Made by a program: the position numbers and the translations under genes
DNA from: G965212005 sp965212005
GTDB lineage: Bacteria; Pseudomonadota; Gammaproteobacteria; Porifericomitales; Porifericomitaceae
DNA: 64,000 nucleotides
Direction: 5' to 3'
Assembly (NCBI GenBank): GCA_965212005.1
Contig: OZ243038.1
Span: forward strand, 434,001 to 498,000
The notes under the pieces: generated by a model
The model's input: the letters and a program-made list of their open reading frames with translations, nothing else
What the model was told of the DNA's origin: nothing
Databases searched by the model: none
Shown here: positions 28,601 to 36,250 of the stretch, piece by piece
How positions within the stretch are numbered: the stretch's first letter is position 1
Layout: the number at the start of each line of letters is the position of its first letter

Positions 28601-31600
28601 ATCGGAACCGGGGCCGAGGCCAGGGCAATGGCTCCGTTGTGCGCCGCCGCCAATACCGTCACGCCTATCATACCGTTCATCGTCAGGTCGGTGCCGTCAT
28701 AGTCCAGCACCACGGTCGCCTCGCTGGTGTCACTGTTGCGCGTGGCGGAGCGCACGCTCACTCCGTCCGGTACCGGGAGCAGCAGGAAATGGAACGGCTG
28801 CAGTGAACTCACGTAAGTATTGGCGGGCAGGCGCACCGTCAGTTGGGCGCCGTTCAGTCCTGCCTCTGTCAGTGGCGACGGCTGAGTGGCGGCAATCGTC
28901 GATGAAGTATCGGGCCGCCCCGAATCGTCCGTTATGTTCAGCACCTGCTCGCTCGGATCACCCAGGCTATAATCCGCCCCGCCGGTCGGAGCCGCCAGGG
29001 TAAGGCGCAGCCGTTCCACGGCCTCGCTCTCATCCGTATCGCTATTGAATTGCAGCGTGAACCTCGCCGTGGTCTCGGTGGCTTCCCCGACCCGGGCCGG
29101 GAACAGCAGGGTGCGACTCAATCCGGTGCCGGGCAACCCCGACAGAGTATATTCGCTGCTGGCCAAACCATTCTCTTCCGCCAGCGTCAGCGGCACGGAC
29201 AAGTCCTCGAGCGGCGCTGGGAGCGCCCTCACATCGATCGCAACCGCATCTCCTTCGAACAGGTCCGCAGTGGCCGCCAGGAAAGTCACCTGCGGCACGT
29301 CGCCGTCCTGGATCGTTACCTGATGCCGATTGAAAGACGGTATACTTCCACCGGTAGGGCGGGGCGCGTAGCCCTCGCCCGAAACGAGTTCCAATCTCAG
29401 GGTCTCATCCGGCTCATCGATCGAGTCTGTGGGCGCGACCAACTGGAAGGAGTTGGAAAGGGCGGAAACGTTCAAGCTAAAGCGGCCATCCGTCACTGGA
29501 ATGGGAGTCCCATCCGCGTTCTGCAGCGTGTAATCAGCGCTTGATGCAGTTAATGCTTCGATGACTATCCCCACCGGTACCGGAACTGCACGGGTTGCCG
29601 ATGCGGTCACCACGATGCTCAGCGCGCCCGCTCCTTCCATCACCTGGCTGGAAGGCTGGGCAAACGTTACCAACAGCGTATCGTCATTGTTGATGGTCAC
29701 TGTGTAGCGGGAGGAATCCCGCAACAGGTATCCGTCCGGCGGCGACACCAGGTTCAGAACGATCTGCTCGTTGCTTTCGGGGTCATTGTCTCCCGTGATC
29801 CTGACGTCAAAGCTCTGGGTCTCCATATCTTCGGCAAAGGACAGCGTAAACTGGCCGCCGCTCACCGTAATCCCCGGCAGCATAAAATCCGTATTCAGCG
29901 TTGCCGCAGCGCTGACCGAACCGTCTATCATTACCGGCACGGTCAGCGCGGGCAGATTGCCGCCGGACGCAGTGCGGCGGACGGTCACACTGACGTCAGT
30001 GGTGCTCCCGTCCGCGCCCTCCGTTCTGCTGACTGCCAGCGGAGGGACAAACTCCACTGTGCCGGTGTCGTCATCCAAAATCGTCACCACGTGGTCGCGG
30101 GCCGCGGCAACCTGGTAGGCGTTCCCGGAAGCCGGAGGCAGCAAACGGATGGAGATCGTCTCATCTGCTTCCAGCGCCGGGTCCGATATCACGGAGAAAG
30201 GAATCGCCGCCTGCGTGTCTCCGGGGGCAAACTGGAGCAGGCCAAAGTTGTTGCCGTTGCCATAGCCCGACGCAGGTGTGAAATCAGGTCCCCTGGACGC
30301 CGTCGAAGTGGCCGCCGTGAAACGGTACCGTATGGCAATACCGCCCAGCGGCGCCTCCTCGGAGAGCCGCACCGGCACACTGGCACTACCGGCGTCTTCG
30401 GCAACCTCGGATGTGCCGGCGGGGAAAGACACTTGCAGGCCGGAAGCATCATTGTCCTCTACGCTCAGCGTGTAACGCATATTCCCGGCACGCCGGGCAT
30501 AACCGCTTCCTGCCTCCAGTTCCAGTACCAGCGTCTCCAGGCCGGACTCAAACGTAGAGTCATCGTTTACCTGCACGGTAAAGCTGGCCTGCGTCATCGA
30601 AGCGGGGAAATTCAGCAGCATCCGGCCGCCGGAGGCGGCGCTCAGGCCGCCCAGGGAATATTCACCAGCGAGCAGCGTCGTATCACCGCTGACGATTGCA
30701 ATCGGGATGCTCAACGGCTCCGCGGGCGCCGGCGAGACACTAACGTTCAGCGTCACCGTGCCAACGTCTTCGGCCACGGTGGCACTGACCGGATCAAAGA
30801 AGATCTCCGGCTGATCGTTATCCTCGATCGTCAACGTGTGCGAAAAATTCTCGCCGTCCACGATATACCCTTCTCCGCTGCTCACAGTCAGTACCACCGT
30901 CTCGTCGGGCTCATTGAGCGCATCGTCAATGGTTGTGATCGTGATAGTGCCGCTGATCCCGTCAGCCGGGTCCAAGACCAGACTGTCGGGGACCGTATAG
31001 TCGGTGCCGCGCGTCGCCGTGCCGCCAAGCGTGTACATAATGGTGATGGCAGCCCCGCGCAAGTTGAACCCCTCCACCTCAATCTCGGCAGTGCTCCCTT
31101 CTCCTTCCTGCACGGTGGCAGCGGAAGAGGCCGCGCTAATGCGGACGCTGGGCAGCGCATCATCTTCGATCACTGTAAGCTCGTAGAAATTACTGACGCT
31201 ACTGACCGTGTAGCCGGTGCCTGCTTCCAGCCTCAGCCGTGCGATGCGGTTGGGATTCACCAGCTCGTCGTTGATGGAGGCCACGGGCAAGTTCAGACTC
31301 ACCTGCTGCTGCGCGTTATTTGCTCGCGCCGGGAACGTCAGCGGAAAGAGATCCGTAGCGGTGCCGGGCGTATCGGCAACCATCATCCCATCCAATTGGA
31401 TAAAGGCCCTGGCTCCTTCCAATACCGCCAGGTTCGCGTTCAATGCCATGAAAGGAGCCGGGCGCATGATCAGTTCTACACTCGTGCTGCTCCCTTCGTC
31501 GATCGTTGCCGACGTGCGGGAAAAAGACAACTGCGGAACGTCCGCGTCGGGAATATTGAAATTCAGCACGCCGGCTCCCGCACCCAGGGTATAGCCGGCG

Positions 31601-34600
31601 TCGTCCGCCGGCGCTGCCAGCACCAGCCGGCCCACCTCGGGATTCGCTTCGTCCAGTGCGTCCGCCATCGTCGTGATGACAAACTGGGCGGAGCGGGCAC
31701 CTCCGGCAATGTTGACCCCCTGGCCGCCGTTCACGGCGATGAGCCCGCTTAACGTGTAATCACTGTCCACGGCTGCCGTAACACCGGTTTCTTCGGTGGA
31801 AACTATGGTAATGGGGATCGTCAATCCTGCCGATGGCGCCGGGGCAGAGGCGGTTACCTGAACGTTCTGAATACTTCCGTCCTCTGAAGCAAAAGTCAGT
31901 TCCGAGACACTGAAGGAAATTTCGATCGGCTCCTCGTCATCATCAATGATCGTGAGTGCCAACTCCGACGGGGTCCCCGGGCGCACACCTGGGATCCGCA
32001 GGACACGCAGGATCACGCTCTCTGTCGGCTCGCTCTGCGTGTCATTCACCCCCGTAATCAGCAGGTTCAGAGGGCCCGCAGAGGGGACCGTCAAGAAGAA
32101 GAATTCGTCGTTTGCGTCGACCACTGAACCGGCAACCGACAAGGTGTAATCCGTGCCCACTTCCGCCTGGACTCCGCCGGACGGAGCAATCATTTCGATA
32201 TCAACTTCTACTGCCGCCGTGCGCGGATCATTGCTCGCCCGGGCCACTATGAGCTGCGCACGGCCGGTGCCCTGCTCGCCTACCTGGAGGCGGGCGCGGG
32301 AGAACCTCACCTGCGGCGGCGGCACGTCGACAATGTCCACCTCATGCGTACTGACGCTGCCCAGATCATATTCCGGTGCCGTCTCGTCCAGCAGAGTCAG
32401 ATCTACGGTCTCCTGTGATTCGACGTTATCGTCATAGGCCAACACCGCCTCACAGGTCTGCATACCGGCTCCCGCGCCAATGCTCAGGTCAAACCGGGCC
32501 CCGACACCGACTGGCGTCCCGCCGCAGCTCAGCGTGTAATCCATGTCCTCGCCCCGGTCGGCGCTGCCCTCAATCGTCACCGGCACCGTCAATGGCTGGT
32601 GGGAGACCGGAGAGACGTTGACCTGTACGGTAACCGTTTGTCCTTCATCCGCGCCGCTGGTCCCGGTCGCAAAACGCACTAACGGAACGTCATTGTCAGT
32701 GATGGTCAGCGTGTAGGTGCCGGCGCCGGAGGACACGCTATAGCCGCTGCCGGCAATCAGTGCAATCATCAGCACTTCATTGGGCTCGTCCAAACCGTCA
32801 TCGACGATGGGCAGTGAGAGGGTGCCCTCGGTCCCTGCCGGTCCGGCCGGGACCCGCACCTGCAAGACCAGGGGCGCCGTGTAATCAGCCGGCGTGGCGG
32901 GCGATACCGGGGTAATGCTATAGCTGACGTCCACGGCCTGCTCCAATTCCAGGTCGGATACCACCATGAAATCTGCATTGCCAATGTTTTCCGGCACCTG
33001 GGCCGAGGAGGCCGTGAAACTGAACTCAGGCACGTCGTCATTGTTAATCGTTAACGTGTATCGGGACGGGGTATCCAGTACATAGCCGTTGGCGCCGGGG
33101 ATGTTGGTCGCCATCAGGCTGAATTCCACCTGCTCCGCCCCTTCCACTTCCGTATCGCCGACGATCTCTACGGTAAAGCTCGCGCTGCTCGCGCTCGCGC
33201 CAATGCTCAGCATGTAATCGGCCGGTCCGCCGGTCAGCCCCGCCAGGGTGTAGTCACTCGTCAGCGCGGCGCTGCCGGCACGACGCAACGGAACCATGAA
33301 TGTACCGGTGCGGCCTCCCGGACGCGCGACCATCAGCTGCACCATCACATCGGTGGTGTCGCTGTCCCCCTCCGCCTGGCTCACTGCCGCCGTGGCAAAA
33401 TCCACCACAAAGGGCGGAAGGTCCGTCAGGTTCAGGCGGTGCGTCGAGTCCGTGCCCAGCGCATACCCCGGGCCGGAGCCCAGGGTGAAGGTCAACGATT
33501 CCGTGTTCTCCACCTGCAAGTCGAATCCCGCCGTCACGTCAAACGACACCGTCCCCGTAACCGGCACCATCAACATCCGGTTCGTCCCCGTGCCGGTCAG
33601 AGCGGTGGAAGACAGGCTGTACTCCGTATCGGCCAGGCCGGACCCCGGCATCAGCGTCAGCGGTACCATCAGCGCAGACTGCGGAACCGGCTGCACCTGC
33701 ACCGTGATACTCACATTTGCCCCTTCCGCAACGCTGCTCTGCGTCATCTGGAAACTCACTTGCGGCTCGTCATCGTCGGTAATGGTCAGGGTATGCGTCG
33801 GGTTGCCGCCCGGAACGTACGCTGCCGCGTTCTCCGTGAGCATCAATACCAGGTTCTCGTCCGGCTCGCTCAAATCATTGTTCACTACCGTCACCAGCAG
33901 GTTCACTGAAGCCTGTCCCCGGCGCAGTAACAACGTGCCGGGCAGCACCTGGTAGTCTGTGCCCTCGGTCGCCGTCGTAGCGCCCGCAACGGTGTAGGCC
34001 AACGTCAAGTCAGACTGCAGTGCCGGAGTGATGGTAACGGCGATGCCGGCAATGCCCGCGTCCTCGTTAATGCTGCTCGTGGGCTGCGTAAAGCCAATCA
34101 TGGGCAGATCGTCATCGTCAATCGTTAACGTGTATCGGGACGGGGGATCCAGTACATAGCCGCCGGCGCCGGGGCTGCCGACCATCAGGCTGAATTCCAC
34201 CTGCTCCGCACCTTCCACTTCCGTATCGCCAACGATCTGTACGGTAAAGCTCGCGCTGGTCGCGCTCGCGCCAATGCTCAGCATGTAATCATCCGTTCCG
34301 CCGGTCAGCCCCGCCAGGGTGTAGTCATTCGTCAGCGTGGCGCTGCCGGCGCGACGCAACAGAACCATGAGCTCACCGGTGCGGCCTCCCGGACGATCTA
34401 CCATCAACTGCACGATCACATCGGTGGTGCTGCTGTCCCCCTCCGCCTGGCTCATTGTTGCCGTGGCAAAATCCACCACAAAGGGCGGAAGGTCCGTCAG
34501 GTTCAGGCGGTGCGTCGAGTCCGTGCCCAGCTCATACCCGGTGCCGGAGCCCAGGGTGAAGGTCAACGACTCCGTGTTCTCCACCAGCAAGTCGAATGTC

Positions 34601-36156
34601 GCCGTCACGTCAAACGACACCGTCCCCCCAGTCGGCACCATCAGCATCCGGCTCGTCCCCGTGCCGGTCAGAGCGCTGGAGGACAGGCTGTACTCCGTAT
34701 CGGCCAGGCCGGCTCCCGGCGTCAGCGTCAGCGGCACCATCAGCGCAGACTGCGGAACCGGCTGCGCCTGCACCGTGATACTCACGTTTGCCCCTTCCGC
34801 AACGCTGCTCTGCGTCATCTGGAAACTCACTTGCGGCTCGTCATCGTCGGTAATGGTCAGGGTATGCGTCGGGTTGCTGCCCGGAACGTACGCTGCCGCC
34901 TCCGCCGTGAGCATCAATACCAGGGCCTCGGTCGGCTCGCTCACATTATCGTTCACTACCGTCACCAACAGGTTCGCTGAAGTCTGTCCCCGGCGCAGTA
35001 ACAACGTGCCGGGCGGCGCCTGGTAGTCTGTGACCGCCGTCGCCGTCGTAGCGCCCCCAACGCTGTAGGCCAACGTCAAGTCAGACTGCAGCGCCGGAGT
35101 GATGGTGACGGCGATGCCGGCAATGCCCGCGTCCTCGTTAATGCTGCTCGCGGCTTGCATAAAGCCAATCGTGGGCAGATCGTCATCGTCAATCGTTAAC
35201 GTGTATCGGGACGGGGGATCCAGTACATAGCCGCCGGCGCCGGCACTGCCGGCCATCAGGCTGAATTCCACCTGCTCCGCCCCTTCCACTTCCGCATCGC
35301 CGACGATCTGTACGGTAAAGCTCGCGCTGCTCGCGCTCGCGCCAATGCTCAGCATGTAATCATCCGGTCCGCCGGACAACTCCGCCCCCGCCAGGGTGTA
35401 GTCATTCGTCAGCGCGGCGCTGCCGGCGCGACGCAACAGAACCATGAGCTCACCGGTGCGGCCTCCCGGACGATCTACCATCAACTGCACGATCACATCG
35501 GTGGTGCTGCTGTCCCCCTCCGCCTGGCTCATTGTTGCCGTGGCAAAATCCACCACAAAGGGCGGAAGGTCCGTCAGGTTCAGGCGGTGCGTCGAGTCCG
35601 TGCCCGGCGCATACCCCGTGCCGGGGCCCAGGGTGAAGGTCAACGACTCCGTGTTCTCCACCAGCAAGTCGAATGTCGCCGTCACGTCAAACGACACCGT
35701 CCCCCCAGTCGGCACCATCAGCATCCGGCTCGTCCCCGTGCCGGTCAGAGCGCTGGAGGACAGGCTGTACTCCGTATCGGTCAGGCCGGCTCCCGGCGCC
35801 AGCGTCAGCGGCACCATCAGCGCAGACTGCGGGGCCGGCTGCGCCTGCACCGTGATACTCACGTTTGCCCCTTCCGCAACGCTGCTCTGCGTCATCTGGA
35901 AACTCACTTGCGGCTCGTCATCGTCGGTAATGGTCAGGGTATGCGTCGGGTTGCCGCCCGGAACGTACGCTGCCGCCTCCGCCGTGAGCGTCAATACCAG
36001 GCTCTCGGTCGGCTCGCTCATATTATCGTCCACTACCGTCACCAGCAGGTTCGCTGAAGTCTGTCCCCGGAGCAGTGACAACGTGCCGGGCGGCGCCAGG
36101 TAGTCTGTGACTTCGGTCGCCGTCGTACCGGCCGCAACGGTGTAGTTCAACGTCAA
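22654..36156 (-). CDS. Giant adhesin A, C-terminal part (about 4,500 aa of Calx-beta repeats)
   Basis: Surface-exposed passenger of the downstream adhesin. The frame continues that of 38,137-46,431 after a broken segment, so the initiator listed here is internal and the gene properly starts at 46,431. I count about 32 Calx-beta domains of 110-130 residues. Each opens like VSFQMTQSSVAEGANV and closes like YTLTIDDDDLP, with acidic Ca-binding loops (VVDDNMSEPTESLVL). Near 28,320-28,610 there is an Ig-like/He_PIG-type domain (PEAQIYIQGIMITDLAI ... LTISGTPTEQ). Two six-cysteine modules lie near 26,000-26,450 and 23,020-23,600. The protein ends inside a Calx-beta repeat (YTLSITDDD, stop). No RTX nonapeptides, sortase motif or C-terminal secretion signal is visible, in line with N-terminal barrel export. 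Confidence 0.88.
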   Translation of the reverse strand: MTLNYTVAAGTTATEVTDYLAPPGTLSLLRGQTSANLLVTVVDDNMSEPTESLVLTLTAEAAAYVPGGNPTHTLTITDDDEPQVSFQMTQSSVAEGANVSITVQAQPAPQSALMVPLTLAPGAGLTDTEYSLSSSALTGTGTSRMLMVPTGGTVSFDVTATFDLLVENTESLTFTLGPGTGYAPGTDSTHRLNLTDLPPFVVDFATATMSQAEGDSSTTDVIVQLMVDRPGGRTGELMVLLRRAGSAALTNDYTLAGAELSGGPDDYMLSIGASASSASFTVQIVGDAEVEGAEQVEFSLMAGSAGAGGYVLDPPSRYTLTIDDDDLPTIGFMQAASSINEDAGIAGIAVTITPALQSDLTLAYSVGGATTATAVTDYQAPPGTLLLRRGQTSANLLVTVVNDNVSEPTEALVLMLTAEAAAYVPGSNPTHTLTITDDDEPQVSFQMTQSSVAEGANVSITVQAQPVPQSALMVPLTLTPGAGLADTEYSLSSSALTGTGTSRMLMVPTGGTVSFDVTATFDLLVENTESLTFTLGSGTGYELGTDSTHRLNLTDLPPFVVDFATATMSQAEGDSSTTDVIVQLMVDRPGGRTGELMVLLRRAGSATLTNDYTLAGLTGGTDDYMLSIGASATSASFTVQIVGDTEVEGAEQVEFSLMVGSPGAGGYVLDPPSRYTLTIDDDDLPMIGFTQPTSSINEDAGIAGIAVTITPALQSDLTLAYTVAGATTATEGTDYQVLPGTLLLRRGQASVNLLVTVVNNDLSEPDENLVLMLTENAAAYVPGGNPTHTLTITDDDEPQVSFQMTQSSVAEGANVSITVQVQPVPQSALMVPLTLMPGSGLADTEYSLSSTALTGTGTNRMLMVPVTGTVSFDVTAGFDLQVENTESLTFTLGSGPGYALGTDSTHRLNLTDLPPFVVDFATAAVSQAEGDSDTTDVMVQLMVARPGGRTGTFMVPLRRAGSAALTSDYTLAGLTGGPADYMLSIGASASSASFTVEIVGDTEVEGAEQVEFSLMATNIPGANGYVLDTPSRYTLTINNDDVPEFSFTASSAQVPENIGNADFMVVSDLELEQAVDVSYSITPVSPATPADYTAPLVLQVRVPAGPAGTEGTLSLPIVDDGLDEPNEVLMIALIAGSGYSVSSGAGTYTLTITDNDVPLVRFATGTSGADEGQTVTVQVNVSPVSHQPLTVPVTIEGSADRGEDMDYTLSCGGTPVGVGARFDLSIGAGAGMQTCEAVLAYDDNVESQETVDLTLLDETAPEYDLGSVSTHEVDIVDVPPPQVRFSRARLQVGEQGTGRAQLIVARASNDPRTAAVEVDIEMIAPSGGVQAEVGTDYTLSVAGSVVDANDEFFFLTVPSAGPLNLLITGVNDTQSEPTESVILRVLRIPGVRPGTPSELALTIIDDDEEPIEISFSVSELTFASEDGSIQNVQVTASAPAPSAGLTIPITIVSTEETGVTAAVDSDYTLSGLIAVNGGQGVNIAGGARSAQFVITTMADALDEANPEVGRLVLAAPADDAGYTLGAGAGVLNFNIPDADVPQLSFSRTSATIDEGSSTSVELIMRPAPFMALNANLAVLEGARAFIQLDGMMVADTPGTATDLFPLTFPARANNAQQQVSLNLPVASINDELVNPNRIARLRLEAGTGYTVSSVSNFYELTVIEDDALPSVRISAASSAATVQEGEGSTAEIEVEGFNLRGAAITIMYTLGGTATRGTDYTVPDSLVLDPADGISGTITITTIDDALNEPDETVVLTVSSGEGYIVDGENFSHTLTIEDNDQPEIFFDPVSATVAEDVGTVTLNVSVSPAPAEPLSIPIAIVSGDTTLLAGEYSLGGLSAASGGRMLLNFPASMTQASFTVQVNDDSTFESGLETLVLELEAGSGYARRAGNMRYTLSVEDNDASGLQVSFPAGTSEVAEDAGSASVPVRLSEEAPLGGIAIRYRFTAATSTASRGPDFTPASGYGNGNNFGLLQFAPGDTQAAIPFSVISDPALEADETISIRLLPPASGNAYQVAAARDHVVTILDDDTGTVEFVPPLAVSRTEGADGSTTDVSVTVRRTASGGNLPALTVPVMIDGSVSAAATLNTDFMLPGITVSGGQFTLSFAEDMETQSFDVRITGDNDPESNEQIVLNLVSPPDGYLLRDSSRYTVTINNDDTLLVTFAQPSSQVMEGAGALSIVVTASATRAVPVPVGIVIEALTASSADYTLQNADGTPIPVTDGRFSLNVSALSNSFQLVAPTDSIDEPDETLRLELVSGEGYAPRPTGGSIPSFNRHQVTIQDGDVPQVTFLAATADLFEGDAVAIDVRALPAPLEDLSVPLTLAEENGLASSEYTLSGLPGTGLSRTLLFPARVGEATETTARFTLQFNSDTDESEAVERLRLTLAAPTGGADYSLGDPSEQVLNITDDSGRPDTSSTIAATQPSPLTEAGLNGAQLTVRLPANTYVSSLQPFHFLLLPVPDGVSVRSATRNSDTSEATVVLDYDGTDLTMNGMIGVTVLAAAHNGAIALASAPVPITDNVAPTIVTPEAQIYIQGIMITDLAIMVGNAESSDTLTVMVAGLPAGLEFAFAMPTLTISGTPTEQTTAQPVTITADDGVNDPVTATFTIAVIESLRVQFQDVQVAVTESAGATATLTILVAPVPLTEIQVGYRFLQEQSTATAGTDFTPAVTSATVTLTPTAPSADVVLTLSDDSTDESPSESALFELSAPAPGAGYLLGANARSELVIFDDDGAELSDPVVNFEPPLLDSGTEGETVSARLSLVPPPGSVISVAYSVAATGGAETADYGTLSGTLSVAAGTGRAELPIMLVDDSLVERGNENLTLTLTAPAADAGYTLGGQRFYSLRIIDNDFPLVAFSAATSMVDEPASEGGPGIDIPLGNVEVRPVTVNLAPAPTAPLWLRYRVDSASTAELHQDYFGLVAPGQEGSLRINAGMSSFRIGLVTPPDLLTEPPETLILQLLESDEGSYQLGAQSRHTLTFVDSGADGALLPLVLFGTPSSAEVTEGGLVTVPVQIENFAAPLSIALAVDGAQSTAAAADYTLPSATILNSATGTLSVQTNVDVDTDDEILVLQIAEVAASYAVGGLILGEAADIYENSRFVVRITDSAARSGPEVSFVQASSAIAELQPARSGRNLQVALIRSGATTNALTVSVAAVGRGDAEPGTDYNLPSSTVTFAVGQEQANVVVRVERDANQGSNVELNFEDRYEGDQVVELLLLPGTGYQLGTQSSHRVRIVDPIRYNTSASCEVLGVGAADCTDVQEGDTILWSTTVRSQANNNHRLVQSTFGLASPQNTPLEFHLCVESGASRGTFSFPGDPNPPRNPDFLLLNAISFDGRVPPGDGAAGLRGGCPNGTVAYRFRVPRGQAQLQVLIEVVDDDIFETARENSFLAGLYGTRDYPSQEGSGGDLPIGCNSVGFCLISDNDPRPPPVPSVSFAAPRMSSVEESVGSVTLPLTFEDRPDAPLQLEYRVIGQATPGADYRIDGLNVLLRTGRLLVPPTGMVGLTVTVLDDPNPLEPDRQLVLELLAQEGIYQVPAGTGRYELTITDDDVVDVDSLTQLSFAVAQQEVLEGSGSVMLAVTPILPATGSGTPPASVGYRALLSDSTAPGSAYSIVGANASGVGTVALTNGAGAIQVNLVDDSTEDSEPVQVLVIELIPPEPIVDYVVVGPQRISLRILDDDGANAPLSRLSFAAASATATEGDGSHAVVVSAVPPPAGPLTVSYQVLAESTAEAGPDYTALSGTLTIPAGSALTDLPIALTDDAVPETEDTLLLMLSEPADGSGYVLGEWRSYLLRITDDDFPVVAFSAATSMVDEPASEGGMGTNAVVDVEVRPMGMTVNVVPAPAAPLWLRYRVEAASTAELHQDYLGLVAPGQEGSLRINAGDSSFTIGLITPPDLLTEPSETLIVQLLESDEDSYQLGAQSRHTLTFADSGADGALLPLVLFGTPSSAELTEGGLVTVPVQIENFSNPLSIALVVDSAQSTAETSDYTLPSATTLSSATGTLSVQTSADVDTDDEILVLQIAEAASYNVGGILYENSRFVLRITDSAARSGPEVSFVRASSAIAEDMPAGSDRDLRVALMRSGATTNALTVSVEAIGRGDAVDGTDYSLPSGTVTFASGQNRANLVVSVARDATTGSNVEQDAADRYEGEQIVELLLLPGTGYQLGTQSSHRVRIVDALRIPAGAAAGCQILGRADNCSAEVFRREGGVNVREGDIIIFTNNIRARANPNAHGGQFGLTNPQNAPFDYHFCVNRGFGGGGGRVSMNREDNPDFLILNAVSFDGRGAGNDALNTCRPEADAYRIRAPRGQSGLRVLIEVVDDDIPEDAGDNAFEAEFKAPLDSPAIESGGGSYPVNCNLGGSSNSACTVVDNDPPLRQPEVGFNPLSSTMSEAAGQVAINIQANPEESGGVLLNYLLSGSAQLGTSYEIDGVDTATSSGQVFLLGDSATIYLRLLDDDLARGDQELILELQDGEGYTVDADRRRYTLSITDDD
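23000..27590 (-). repeat. Two in-frame copies of a ~1.7-kb adhesin block spaced 2.86 kb apart
   Basis: The block at about 23,000-24,730 is repeated at about 25,860-27,590. One anchor (GACGGCTCTGGGCCC) lies at 24,366 and 27,222, 2,856 bp or exactly 952 codons apart. Each block encodes three Calx-beta domains (starting VVAFSAATSMVDEP, LVLFGTPSSAE and EVSFV-ASSAIAE) followed by the six-cysteine module. Differences are scattered, with small in-frame indels. The decayed copy at 20,690-21,430 looks like the remains of a third. Confidence 0.85.
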
Positions 36157-36250
36157 GTCAGACTGCAGCGCCGGAGTGATGGTGACGGCGATGCTGGCAA
36201 TGCCCGCGTCCTCGTCAGTGCTGCTCGCGGCCTGCGTAAAGCCAATCGTG
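33049..36250 (-). repeat. Three tandem ~1,071-1,077-bp units, each three Calx-beta domains
   Basis: The anchor CGTTAACGTGTATCGGGACG lies at 33,049, 34,123 and 35,194 (spacing 1,074 and 1,071 bp). GGGCAGATCGTCATCG recurs at 34,102, 35,173 and 36,250 (1,071 and 1,077 bp). All spacings are multiples of three. Each unit encodes IGF..SSINEDAG, VSFQMTQSSVAEG and VVDFATA..SQAEGDS type domains in that order. Long stretches are nearly identical between units, implying recent amplification. Confidence 0.9.

Noticed and set aside
25027..31752. Long plus-strand open frames opposite adhesin A (up to 553 codons near 30,091-31,752)
   Set aside because: They mirror the codon structure of the minus-strand Calx-beta gene, have His/Gln/Arg-rich low-complexity products and no recognisable domain. 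Antisense shadows of a GC-rich repetitive gene explain them.
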